Assembly (NCBI RefSeq): GCF_004522215.1
Contig: NZ_SDLR01000010.1
Span: forward strand, 1-64,000
DNA: 64,000 nucleotides
Reading direction: 5' to 3'
From: Ammoniphilus sp. YIM 78166
Lineage (GTDB): Bacteria > Bacillota > Bacilli > Aneurinibacillales > RAOX-1
Part shown: positions 17,862 through 25,968 of the stretch, piece by piece
Position numbering within the stretch: the first letter of the stretch is position 1
Layout of the letters: each line of letters opens with the position of its first letter
Notes under the pieces: model-generated
Databases searched by the model: none
What the model was told of the DNA's origin: nothing
What the model saw: the letters and a program-made list of their open reading frames with translations, nothing else
Translations under genes and position numbers: made by a program

Positions 17862-19043
17862 TTATTTATCTTCCAGAATCGTAACCCCTGGAAGCTGTTT
17901 TCCTTCCATAAACTCAAGAGATGCACCGCCGCCAGTCGAAATATGAGACATCTTCTCGGCAACGCCTGCTTTTTCCACCGCAGCGACCGAATCTCCGCCG
18001 CCAATAATGGTCGTTCCCTGAACTTCTACCATCGCCCGCGCGATCGCATCGGTTCCCTTCATGAACGTTTCCATCTCAAACACACCCATCGGTCCGTTCC
18101 ATACAACAGTCTTAGAACCCGCGACGACATCCTGGTAGGCTTTCGCCGTGTCCGGTCCGATGTCCAACGCTTGCCACCCTTCCGTGATTCCGCTTACGGA
18201 TACCGTCTTGGTGTTGGCATCATTGGCAAATCGATCAGCCACCACTACATCCGTAGGAATTAGGAGATTGACGCCCTTTTCCTTCGCTTGTTGCATGAAG
18301 CTTGCGGCTAGCTCTACTTTATCTTCTTCTAGCAAAGAGGATCCTACATCGTAGCCTTGGGCTTTGATAAAAGTATTGGCTAGGCCGCCACCCAAAATTA
18401 GGTTGTCCACTTTATCCAAAAGGCTTTCAATGACTCCAATTTTATCCTTCACTTTGGCTCCGCCGATAATGGCTGTAAATGGTCTCTCTGGAGTGGACAG
18501 GGCCCCTCCCAAGAACGCTAATTCTTTTTCCATCAGGAAGCCGGCTACGGCTGGTATGTAATGTCCTACTCCCTCGGTTGAAGCATGGGCACGATGCGCG
18601 GCACCAAAGGCATCATTGACGAACACATCTGCCAAAGCAGCAAACTGTTTCGCTAGCTCCGGGTCGTTCTTTTCTTCGCCTGGGTGGAAACGAACATTTT
18701 CCAAAAGAAGAACTTGTCCCTCTTGCAGATCCTGAACCTGGGCCGTTACCGCTTCACCTACCACCTCTTCGGTTTTCGCGACCGGGTTACCCAACAATTC
18801 TGACAATCTTGCCGCTACCGCGGTGAGTCTCATGGTTTCTACCACTTGTCCTTTCGGACGTCCAAAGTGGCTAGCCAAGATCACCTTTGCCCCTTGTTGT
18901 TGAAGGTATTGGATCGTGGGCACAGCGGCCCGAATGCGCGTATCGTCGGAAATCGTCCCTTCATTCATCGGCACATTAAAATCGACGCGGCAAAACACTT
19001 TTTTCCCTTTTACGTCTAGGTCTCGAACTGACTTTTTCTGCAT
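17862..19043 (-). CDS. pgk: phosphoglycerate kinase
   Basis: 393 residues of normal length. RVDFNVPMNEG at the N-terminus, the substrate-binding region SHFGRPKG, the GGAKVKDKI hinge region and the nucleotide loop GGGDSVAAVEKAG. Transfers phosphate from 1,3-bisphosphoglycerate to ADP. Confidence 0.98.
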   Translation of the reverse strand: MQKKSVRDLDVKGKKVFCRVDFNVPMNEGTISDDTRIRAAVPTIQYLQQQGAKVILASHFGRPKGQVVETMRLTAVAARLSELLGNPVAKTEEVVGEAVTAQVQDLQEGQVLLLENVRFHPGEEKNDPELAKQFAALADVFVNDAFGAAHRAHASTEGVGHYIPAVAGFLMEKELAFLGGALSTPERPFTAIIGGAKVKDKIGVIESLLDKVDNLILGGGLANTFIKAQGYDVGSSLLEEDKVELAASFMQQAKEKGVNLLIPTDVVVADRFANDANTKTVSVSGITEGWQALDIGPDTAKAYQDVVAGSKTVVWNGPMGVFEMETFMKGTDAIARAMVEVQGTTIIGGGDSVAAVEKAGVAEKMSHISTGGGASLEFMEGKQLPGVTILEDK

Positions 19044-19082
19044 CTTCCCTGGCCTCCTTGGTCTTCTGAGGACTTCTATATA

Positions 19083-19118
19083 CGGAAAAGGGAGAAATCT
19101 TCACTTCTCCCTTTCTTA
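19083..19118 (-). terminator. hairpin between gapA and pgk
   Basis: AAAGGGAGAA pairs with TTTCTCCCTTT over seven bases; only a short T stretch follows on the minus strand. It may be a partial terminator or an mRNA-stabilising end that sets gapA apart from pgk. Confidence 0.55.
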
Positions 19119-19140
19119 ACACACGATTACTATTTTACTT

Positions 19141-20145
19141 TTACAGTCCCTTTTTGGCAATATAATCCGCTAAATCCACCACACGGTTAGAATAGCCCCA
19201 CTCGTTGTCATACCAAGAAACGACTTTTACCATGTTGCCTTCCAAAATCATCGTGGAAAGAGCATCAATGGAAGAAGAATGCGGATCTCCGTTATAGTCA
19301 CCGGATACAAGCGGCTCATCGGAATAAGCCATAATGCCTTTCAATGGACCTTCAGCTGCTTCCTTTAAAACGGCGTTTACTTCTTCTACGGTTACATCTT
19401 GATTGAGCTCTGCTACCAGGTCAACAACAGATACGTTAGGAGTTGGAACTCGCATTGCAAATCCGTTCAATTTTCCTTTTAATTCTGGCAGTACCAATCC
19501 TACCGCTTTTGCCGCTCCAGTCGAGGTTGGAATAATGTTTTCCGCAGCAGCACGCGCTCTGCGCAAATCCTTATGTGGAAGGTCAAGAATTTGCTGGTCG
19601 TTCGTGTAGGAGTGTACAGTCGTCATCAAGCCGCGGCGGATGCCGAACTTGTCATTCAATACCTTTGCGAACGGAGCCAAGCAGTTGGTTGTACAAGAAG
19701 CATTGGAAATAACGTGGTGGTTAGCCGGATCATATTTATCTTCGTTAACCCCTAACACCACTGTGATATCTTCGTTCGAAGCTGGTGCAGAGATGATAAC
19801 CTTCTTCGCTCCGCCTTCCATATGCTTTGCTGCATCTTCACGCTTCGTGAAACGTCCTGTGGATTCCACCACGATATCGACGCCTAGAGAACCCCAAGGC
19901 AACTGAGCCGGATCACGCTCCGCCAAAACCTTAATTTCCTTTCCATTAACCGTTAGGTACCCATCGCCTGCACGAACGTCGGCATCAAGCTTGCCGTGGA
20001 TAGTGTCATACTTCAATAAATGTGCAAGGGTTTGTGCATCAGTTAAGTCATTTACGGCTACAACTTCAACTTCCGGGTTGTTTAAGGCTGCACGAAATAC
20101 GTTTCTTCCAATTCTTCCAAATCCATTAATCCCAATCTTCACCAT
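19141..20145 (-). CDS. gapA: glyceraldehyde-3-phosphate dehydrogenase (glycolytic)
   Basis: 334 residues. NAD-binding start INGFGRIGRNVFRAAL, active-site Cys in ASCTTNCLAP, and SWYDNEWGYSNR near the end. First gene of the glycolytic run. In most Bacillales the repressor gene cggR precedes it; here there is none, only a promoter, a CggR-like half operator and a tandem array. Confidence 0.97.
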   Translation of the reverse strand: MVKIGINGFGRIGRNVFRAALNNPEVEVVAVNDLTDAQTLAHLLKYDTIHGKLDADVRAGDGYLTVNGKEIKVLAERDPAQLPWGSLGVDIVVESTGRFTKREDAAKHMEGGAKKVIISAPASNEDITVVLGVNEDKYDPANHHVISNASCTTNCLAPFAKVLNDKFGIRRGLMTTVHSYTNDQQILDLPHKDLRRARAAAENIIPTSTGAAKAVGLVLPELKGKLNGFAMRVPTPNVSVVDLVAELNQDVTVEEVNAVLKEAAEGPLKGIMAYSDEPLVSGDYNGDPHSSSIDALSTMILEGNMVKVVSWYDNEWGYSNRVVDLADYIAKKGL

Positions 20146-20250
20146 CGTTATTCCTCCTCGATTGTAAGCAGCTATATGTTAGTAATGTAAAAAGCGTATC
20201 TTATGAACGGTCCCATTTAGTATGATTCAGGACAAGTTCAATTATTTAAA

Positions 20251-20266
20251 GGGACTATAAATGTCC
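20251..20266. promoter_or_regulatory. CggR-type half operator before gapA
   Basis: GGGACTATAAATGTCC matches the CggR half-site pattern GGGAC-N6-TGTCC. A second GGGAC lies about 20 bases nearer the promoter, on the minus strand (TGGGACATAAAAAG). Its position just downstream of the transcription start matches the Bacillus cggR-gapA operator. Inferred from pattern only. Confidence 0.5.
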
Positions 20267-20294
20267 AAGTTTACTTTTTATGTCCCACAAGAGT

Positions 20295-20324
20295 TATTTT
20301 CGCACGAGAAGCCGAGGTTGTCAA
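20295..20324 (-). promoter_or_regulatory. gapA promoter
   Basis: Minus-strand TTGACA (20324-20319), 18 bases, AAAATA (20300-20295). The leader to gapA is about 140 bases and contains the CggR-like site. Confidence 0.6.
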
Positions 20325-20394
20325 TGGGCGAGTTGGATAAATTTTGGATGAGTGGGTGGGGGTAGGGGGGCTGCTTTCATTAGGACGACCGAGA

Positions 20395-21450
20395 TGAAGG
20401 CACCATACATGCTCTTTGATTCACTCAAACCAGGCCCAACCCCAAATGAAGGCATCATACATGCTCTTTGATTCACTCAAACCAGGCCCAGGCCCAAATG
20501 ACGACATCATACATCCCCTTTGATTCCCTCAAATCGGCCCCAACCCAAAATGAGTGAATCATACACGCCCTATGATTCACTCAAACCAGGCCCAACCCCA
20601 AATGACGACATCATACACGCCCTATGATTCACTCAAATCGGCCCCAACCCCAAATGACGACATCATACACGCCCTATGATTCACTCAAACCAGGCCCAAC
20701 CCCAAGTGACGACATCATACACGCCCTATGATTCACTCAAATCGGCCCCAACCCCAAATGACGACATCATACACGCCCTATGATTCACTCAAACCAGGCC
20801 CAACCCCAAATGACGACATCATACACGCCCTATGATTCACTCAAATCGGCCCCAACCCCAAATGACGACATCATACACGCCCTATGATTCACTCAAACCA
20901 GGCCCAACCCCAAGTGACGACATCATACACGCCCTATGATTCACTCAAATCGGCCCCAACCCCAAATGACGACATCATACACGCCCTATGATTCACTCAA
21001 ACCAGGCCCAACCCCAAATGACGACATCATACACGCCCTATGATTCACTCAAATCGGCCCCAACCCCAAATGACGACATCATACACGCCCTATGATTCAC
21101 TCAAACCAGGCCCAACCCCAAGTGACGACATCATACACGCCCTATGATTCACTCAAATCGGCCCCAACCCAAAATGACGACATCATACACGCCCTTTGAT
21201 TCACTCAAACCAGGCCCACCCCCAAATGACGACATCATAGACGCCCTTTGATTCACTCAAACCAGGCCCAGGCCCAAATGACGACATCATACACGCCCTA
21301 TGATTCCCTCAAATCAGCCCAAACCCCAAATGACGACATCATAGACGCCCTATGATTCACTCAAACCAGGCCCAACCCCAAATGACGACATCATAGACGC
21401 CCTATGATTCACTCAAACCAGGCCCAGGCCCAAATGACGACATCATCCCC
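20395..21450. repeat. tandem array, 52-bp unit, about 20 copies
   Basis: No gene. Units alternate between two versions (ending in CCAGGCCCAACCCC or TCGGCCCCAACCCC), giving a 104-bp dimer. A single-base variant (AAGTGACGAC for AAATGACGAC) recurs at 20703, 20911 and 21119, showing a 208-bp higher-order unit. Most copies contain ATCATA-N7-TATGAT. Both ends of the array are more diverged than the middle. Confidence 0.95.
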
Positions 21451-21540
21451 CTTAATCACCCCAGATCCCCCAAGTCAAAACAGTGACATCGTCGGTCCCC
21501 CGCACAGTTCCCCTGCAGCCCCCCTACTCTCCTCAGCACA

Positions 21541-21563
21541 AAAAAACGAGCCCCTACGGGCTC
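21541..21563 (-). terminator. intrinsic terminator containing the glutaredoxin stop codon
   Basis: ACGAGCCC pairs with GGGCTCGT; seven T follow. The TAG stop at 21554-21556 lies in the loop. Confidence 0.85.
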
Positions 21564-21814
21564 GTTTCTAGTCGCTTATCCAATTCACGGCGAAGCCAAA
21601 GCTCTGCCATTTTGGATACAAAGACTTCTTCTCCATCGATATGAACGACGGGGATGGTCCATTTGTATTTTTCATAGATGTCTGGGTCGGTGGTGATGTC
21701 AAACATCTGCAGTTCAATGGGATATTCTGAGGCTACCCGCTCGACTCGTTCTTTCACGTCGTCGCACAAGCAGCAGCCGTCCCGGGTAAAAATTGTAATG
21801 CGAAAAGACTTCAT
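21554..21814 (-). CDS. glutaredoxin-like protein (DUF836/NrdH-like)
   Basis: 86 residues. Thioredoxin fold with an N-terminal TRDGCCLCDDVKE redox motif and the cis-Pro segment TIPVVHIDGEEV. Likely a small thiol-disulfide protein. It begins two bases after rpoN and is probably co-transcribed with it, an association I cannot explain functionally. Confidence 0.85.
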   Translation of the reverse strand: MKSFRITIFTRDGCCLCDDVKERVERVASEYPIELQMFDITTDPDIYEKYKWTIPVVHIDGEEVFVSKMAELWLRRELDKRLETSP

Positions 21815-21816
21815 TA

Positions 21817-23199
21817 CTAGTACCTCTTTCTTTTTGCGGACGAAAGGATGCCGATCTCCTCACGGTATTTGGCCACGGTGCGGCGGGAGATTTCGATTCC
21901 TTTTTCATTGAGCAGCTCACATAGCTTCTGGTCGGATAAAGGCTTTTTGCGGTCCTCGGCATCGACCAGCTCCTTAATCTTGGCTTTAACGCTCTCGGAA
22001 GATGTGGCATCGCCTGAAGCTGTGGTTAAGCCTGAGGAGAAAAAGTACTTGAGCTCAAAAACACCGCGTGGCGTTTGGACATATTTATTATTGGTGGCGC
22101 GGCTGATGGTTGATTCATGCAGCTCCACAATTTCTGCGATTTCTTTTAGCGTCATCGGCTTGAGGTAGGCAATTCCTTTTTCAAAGAACTCCTTCTGTTC
22201 ATTGACAATCGCTTCGGTCACTTTGTAAATCGTCATGCGGCGCTGCTCGATGCTCTTAATGAGCCACATGGCCGAATTCATCTTGTCGTGGATATATTTC
22301 TTGGTATTTTCGTCGCCCTTCAACATCTTCTCATAATAGCTGCTGATGCTCAAGCGAGGAGATGTGGAGTCGTTGACGAGAATCACGTACTCGCCCTCCA
22401 CTTTTTCTACGGTCACATCGGGGATGATGTATTTCGCTTCATCCCGGTGATAGTCAAGGCCAGGGCGAGGATTCAACGTTCGAATGACGTCTGCCGCTTC
22501 CTGCACCTCTTGAGGTGAAACCTGCATCTCTGTAGCGATCTTACTGATTCGACCATCAGCCAAGTCGTTCAAGTAACGATCCACAATCACAAAGGAAAGG
22601 GAACCCTTCAACCCGGCATATTCGAGCTGGATGATCAGACACTCCTTCAAATCTCGAGCCCCTACTCCCCTAGGCTCTAAGCTTTGTACGACCCAGAGTG
22701 CTTCTTCCACGTCCTCGGGATCAGCCGCCAGCGTTTTTACCACTTGATCGAGTGATAGATCCAGATAGCCTCTTTCATCAAGGTTTCCAATCATATATTT
22801 GGCGATTCCGAGAATTGGATTGGAGAGCTCTTTAATATACGAAAGCTGCTCTAATAGATGCTTCTCTAAAGTAGAGTCATTCCTTGCCACCCAATCGAGC
22901 GGGTTGTATTCGTTTTCATTCGAACGTATCGATGACCCTGCATAATCATCCTGTGCTCTTGCGCGAATATATTCAGACCAGTCTACATCTACGCTGGACG
23001 TTTCCTTAGACTTCGGTTCAGTTCCCTGGTTTATTTCCATATCCAAGGGCTCGATAACTGGATTCTCGCTTAGCTGTTGATTAATATATTCCAAAAGATC
23101 TAGTGCAGAAAACTGAAGAATTGTTATCGCTTGACGCAGCTCTGGCGTCATGACCAGCTTCAAGGATTGTTCTTGATAAAGTCCGTATCCCATTTGCAT
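21817..23199 (-). CDS. rpoN: RNA polymerase sigma-54 factor
   Basis: 460 residues. Gln-rich activator-interacting start (LYQEQSLKLVMTPELRQAI), acidic linker, core-binding region, helix-turn-helix ESTISRATNNKYVQTPRG, and the RpoN box ISRRTVAKYRE at the C-terminus. It directs polymerase to -24/-12 promoters and needs AAA+ activators such as the one encoded at 1.6-3.3 kb. The ATG has an AGGAGGAGGGG site upstream. Confidence 0.97.
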   Translation of the reverse strand: MQMGYGLYQEQSLKLVMTPELRQAITILQFSALDLLEYINQQLSENPVIEPLDMEINQGTEPKSKETSSVDVDWSEYIRARAQDDYAGSSIRSNENEYNPLDWVARNDSTLEKHLLEQLSYIKELSNPILGIAKYMIGNLDERGYLDLSLDQVVKTLAADPEDVEEALWVVQSLEPRGVGARDLKECLIIQLEYAGLKGSLSFVIVDRYLNDLADGRISKIATEMQVSPQEVQEAADVIRTLNPRPGLDYHRDEAKYIIPDVTVEKVEGEYVILVNDSTSPRLSISSYYEKMLKGDENTKKYIHDKMNSAMWLIKSIEQRRMTIYKVTEAIVNEQKEFFEKGIAYLKPMTLKEIAEIVELHESTISRATNNKYVQTPRGVFELKYFFSSGLTTASGDATSSESVKAKIKELVDAEDRKKPLSDQKLCELLNEKGIEISRRTVAKYREEIGILSSAKRKRY

Positions 23200-23321
23200 C
23201 CGTTACCCCTCCTCCTGCTTCTGTCGTATCCGGAAGTTTTATATGGAAGTATATTCGTCATCATAAGACAAATCCCTGCTAAAATCTATTGGTATTTTTT
23301 CACCTCCCCCAAAGGTTAAAG

Positions 23322-23356
23322 AAATCACCCTCCTACAGTCTACGTAGAAGGGTGAT
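23322..23356 (-). terminator. hairpin after the zinc-ribbon gene
   Basis: AAATCACCCT pairs with AGGGTGATTT. Long stem, weak T-tract on the minus strand. Confidence 0.6.
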
Positions 23357-23369
23357 TTGACTTGACATT

Positions 23370-23585
23370 TTAGTAGCCTTTTTGTGGGACTAATTGATCA
23401 CCGGAGATGGTTTTGGAGCAATTAGGGCATACGTATTGTGAAAAGTAATCGCCGAATCCTTTCACAACCGGTTCAATTTCTTTTACTCCTACTTTAAACC
23501 GACTAGCCGTCGAAGTATCCCATGTACCCGATGTTGATGTGATATAGCAGTTTGGACAGGTGAACCGTTGAATTCCATCTCTCAT
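23370..23585 (-). CDS. small zinc-ribbon protein of unknown function
   Basis: 71 residues with two CPNC knuckles (residues 10-13 and about 53-56), so a four-cysteine zinc ribbon is likely. The ATG has GGGGGAG seven bases upstream and a hairpin follows the stop. I do not recognise a named family. It lies between rpoN and clpP and is transcribed away from clpP. Confidence 0.7.
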   Translation of the reverse strand: MRDGIQRFTCPNCYITSTSGTWDTSTASRFKVGVKEIEPVVKGFGDYFSQYVCPNCSKTISGDQLVPQKGY

Positions 23586-23695
23586 CCCGACACTCCCCCC
23601 TCATCATTCTAGACTATTAAAAATAAATTCAAAAGTACAGGTCTTTTGCTCATAGAGTTTGTCAAATAACCGAGAATTTTGATGAAAAGAAATGA

Positions 23696-23724
23696 TTGTA
23701 AACGCTTACCACATCAGATATACT
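23696..23724 (+). promoter_or_regulatory. promoter of candidate small RNA with overlapping cre-like site
   Basis: TTGTAA (23696-23701), 17 bases, TATACT (23719-23724). The -35 overlaps TTGTAAACGCTTACCA (23696-23711), one mismatch from the CcpA cre consensus WTGNAANCGNWNNCAW. The trxB promoter uses the same two hexamers. Confidence 0.6.
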
Positions 23725-23730
23725 AGATTT

Positions 23731-23806
23731 AACCCTGATACCATTGTTCAGGTTTCTCTCCACTCCTATCTTATCTTGCCCACCGGCTTATCGGTGGATT
23801 TTTTTT
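23731..23806 (+). ncRNA. candidate small regulatory RNA (about 76 nt)
   Basis: A good promoter is followed, with no ribosome site or credible reading frame, by a strong intrinsic terminator: CCACCG (23780-23785) pairs with CGGTGG (23792-23797), then eight T. The body has a single-stranded-looking pyrimidine tract at about 23752-23778 (TTTCTCTCCACTCCTATC), which could pair with ribosome-binding sites. Start is estimated from the -10 position. No known RNA family was recognised. Confidence 0.5.
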
Positions 23807-23870
23807 GCCCTGCTTAGGGTATAAAAGACTACCCTACCCGTCGATGATAGGTGATGAAGAACAAAAACTG

Positions 23871-23887
23871 TTTGACCATTATTGACC
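23871..23887. promoter_or_regulatory. CtsR operator of clpP
   Basis: TTTGACC-ATT-ATTGACC is the tandem heptamer recognised by CtsR (GGTCAAA-N3-GGTCAAA in the other orientation) with one mismatch. It covers the -35 region, as expected for heat-shock repression of clpP. Confidence 0.85.
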
Positions 23888-23910
23888 TTCAATGAAGTTT
23901 CATGTAGTAT
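23882..23910 (+). promoter_or_regulatory. clpP promoter
   Basis: TTGACC, 17 bases, TAGTAT (23905-23910); overlaps the CtsR box and lies 44 bases before the start codon. Confidence 0.75.
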
Positions 23911-23953
23911 GAAATAGTAAGAAGATTTATCCAGTTTGAGAGGAGGAAATCCC

Positions 23954-24544
23954 ATGTTAGTCCCTACCGTCATAGAACAAACGAACCGCGGGGAGAGAGC
24001 GTACGATATCTACTCCCGTTTGCTGAAGGACAGAATCATCTTTTTGGGAACGCCTATTAACGATCAAGTAGCCAACAGTGTCGTTGCACAGTTGCTCTTT
24101 CTTGCCGCGGAAGACCCAGAGAAGGATATCAGTATTTACATAAACAGCCCTGGCGGCTCCATCACTGCCGGCATGGCCATTTATGATACGATGCAGTTTA
24201 TCAAGCCAGACGTTTCTACCATCTGCATTGGGATGGCAGCAAGCATGGGAGCCTTCTTGCTGTGCGCTGGCGCGAAGGGTAAGCGATTTGCCCTGCCGAA
24301 TAGTGAAGTGATGATCCATCAGCCGCTCGGTGGTGCACAAGGACAGGCAAGTGACATCGAAATTAGCGCGAAGCGCATCTTGCGTATGCGTGACCACTTA
24401 AATTCCATCATGGCAGAGAGATCCGGCCAACCGAAGGAAAGACTAGAGCGCGATACCGATCGCGATAATTTCATGAGTGCCATCGAAGCAAAAGAATACG
24501 GCCTTATCGATGACGTAATTCAGCGAATTGATCAGACCAAATAA
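23954..24544 (+). CDS. clpP: ATP-dependent Clp protease proteolytic subunit
   Basis: 196 residues. Catalytic Ser in GMAASMGAFLL, His in MIHQPLGGAQGQ and Asp in ERDTDRDNFM. The ATG at 23954 follows AGGAGG by seven bases; an upstream in-frame extension has no support. Degrades tagged and misfolded proteins with ClpX/ClpC, and so links to the ssrA system in this window. CtsR-controlled. The dispersed two-hairpin element starts immediately after its stop. Confidence 0.98.
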   Translation: MLVPTVIEQTNRGERAYDIYSRLLKDRIIFLGTPINDQVANSVVAQLLFLAAEDPEKDISIYINSPGGSITAGMAIYDTMQFIKPDVSTICIGMAASMGAFLLCAGAKGKRFALPNSEVMIHQPLGGAQGQASDIEISAKRILRMRDHLNSIMAERSGQPKERLERDTDRDNFMSAIEAKEYGLIDDVIQRIDQTK

Positions 24545-24664
24545 AAAAAACTTCTATCGAAGTATATTCAGGGTAGCCAGACCGCCTTTAGTGGAAGTTT
24601 TTTATGCCGATAGGAAATTAGATTTACTTTAGTAACCTAAAGTAACATATAATTTCCTATGCGG
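24545..24664 (+). repeat. dispersed two-hairpin element, copy 2 (after clpP)
   Basis: Starts directly after the clpP stop. Module A: AAAAACTTC...GAAGTTTTTT around GGTAGCCAGACCGCC. Module B: ATAGGAAATTA (24610-24620) pairs with TAATTTCCTAT (24650-24660) and encloses a perfect 9-bp hairpin TTACTTTAG/CTAAAGTAA (24624-24645). Confidence 0.85.
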
Positions 24665-24668
24665 TAAT

Positions 24669-24702
24669 TAAAAAGAGTACTCCCGTCGGGGGTACTCTTT
24701 TT
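24669..24702. terminator. bidirectional terminator between clpP and crh
   Basis: AAAAAGAGTACTCCC pairs with GGGGGTACTCTTTTT; both sides carry runs suited to termination on either strand. Confidence 0.85.
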
Positions 24703-24704
24703 CG

Positions 24705-24965
24705 TTAAGCTTCTTCTTTTTCCACTAACGCTTTAAGATTGGTAACCGCTTCTTCGGCATCGTTTCCTTCTGCCAAGATGGTAATTTCAGTTCCGTGGCT
24801 AACGGCTAAGCTCATGATTCCCATGATGCTTTTTGCGTTGACTTTCTTATTTTCTCTTTCCACGAAGATTTCCGAAGAATAACGGTTTGCTTCCTGTACA
24901 AAGAAAGCGGCCGGACGCGCTTGCAATCCAGTCTTTAAATTTACAATAGCTTGTTGACGAACCAA
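24705..24965 (-). CDS. crh: HPr-like catabolite repression protein Crh
   Basis: 86 residues if started at the TTG at 24965. This start puts eight bases after GGAGG and places Gln at position 15 (LKTGLQARPAA), where HPr has the phosphorylated His; the ATG at 24971 is only two bases from GGAGG. Ser-46 region is NAKSIMGIMSL. Loss of the His with retention of the Ser marks Crh, a regulatory partner of CcpA phosphorylated by HPr kinase, not a sugar-transport phosphocarrier. Last gene of rapZ-yvcK-whiA-crh, as in Bacillus. Confidence 0.93.
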   Translation of the reverse strand: MVRQQAIVNLKTGLQARPAAFFVQEANRYSSEIFVERENKKVNAKSIMGIMSLAVSHGTEITILAEGNDAEEAVTNLKALVEKEEA

Positions 24966-25012
24966 CACCATAACCTCCAATTCTGCCTCGAGCTTCAACT
25001 TTCCCTATTATA

Positions 25013-25957
25013 TCACAAACGTGTGCTTTCATTACGCTGAAGTTTTTCAGCGATTTCATTGAGTTTTCTTAAACGATGGTTAATGCCTGATTTACTCACT
25101 TTTCCGCTGGGCAGCATTTCCCCAAGCTCGGTTAAATTCAAGTCCGCATACTTCAACCTGAGCTCCGCCACTTCCCTCAGCTTGTCCGGCAACTGGTCGA
25201 GTCCCATCTGTCGCTCAATGAGCTTGATGTTCTCAACCTGTTTGATGGCCGCACTGACCGTTTTGTTCAGATTGGCCGTCTCGCAGTTCACCAGTCGATT
25301 AACCGAGTTGCGCATATCCTTGACGATCCGCACATCCTCGAAATACAACAGAGCCTGGTGAGCGCCAATCAAGCTGAGAAACTCCGTGATCCGCTCTCCC
25401 TCTTTGATGTACATGACATAGCCTTTTTTTCGTTCAATGCAGCGTGCATTCATATGGAACTTGTTGGCAAGGGAGCTTAAGTCTTTACAATGCTCTTGAT
25501 ACAGCGTAAAAATCTCAAGATGATAACTATTCGATTCCGGATGATTGACGGATCCTCCTGCCAAAAAGGCACCACGCAAATAAGCCCTTTTGCAGCAAGC
25601 CTTTTTGACCGTTTCCTTGGGAATTCCTTGACTAAAGGAACCGCCGGCATAAATCAACAAGGCTTCAAGAATCTGCCTGGCATGATGAGGCAATCGAACA
25701 ATATAGACATTATTTTTCTTTAAGCGCATCTTTTTTTGGACGAGTAATTCCGCATGAGCTTGAAAATGCTCCTTCACCAGAAGATAAATTCTTCTGGCGA
25801 TGGCTGCATTCTCTGTTACGATATCCAGCACAAACCGATTGTTGCCAAACTGGATCGTCCCATTCATCCGAATTAAAGCCGCCAATTCAGATTTCGCACA
25901 GCAAGGAGCGGCTTCTAACTGGGTTAATTCTTTTTTCGTTTGGGCTGCAAAGGACAC
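25013..25957 (-). CDS. whiA: WhiA-family DNA-binding protein
   Basis: 314 residues. LAGLIDADG-like N-terminal domain (with CKRAYLRGAFLAGGSVNHP) and a C-terminal helix-turn-helix (LGEMLPSGKVSKSGINHRLRKLNEIA). Involved in cell division and chromosome segregation in Bacillus. GTG start with AGGTG upstream, 11 bases after yvcK. Confidence 0.96.
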   Translation of the reverse strand: MSFAAQTKKELTQLEAAPCCAKSELAALIRMNGTIQFGNNRFVLDIVTENAAIARRIYLLVKEHFQAHAELLVQKKMRLKKNNVYIVRLPHHARQILEALLIYAGGSFSQGIPKETVKKACCKRAYLRGAFLAGGSVNHPESNSYHLEIFTLYQEHCKDLSSLANKFHMNARCIERKKGYVMYIKEGERITEFLSLIGAHQALLYFEDVRIVKDMRNSVNRLVNCETANLNKTVSAAIKQVENIKLIERQMGLDQLPDKLREVAELRLKYADLNLTELGEMLPSGKVSKSGINHRLRKLNEIAEKLQRNESTRL

Positions 25958-25968
25958 TCGTTCTCACC

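Noticed and set aside
20395..21450. Possible CRISPR array
   Set aside because: Units follow each other without unique spacers, and no cas genes are present; it is a plain tandem repeat.
23788..23973. 61-residue minus-strand frame upstream of clpP
   Set aside because: Crosses the clpP promoter, CtsR box and a terminator; no ribosome site.
23957..24397. 146-residue minus-strand frame opposite clpP
   Set aside because: Shadow of clpP, a highly conserved gene.
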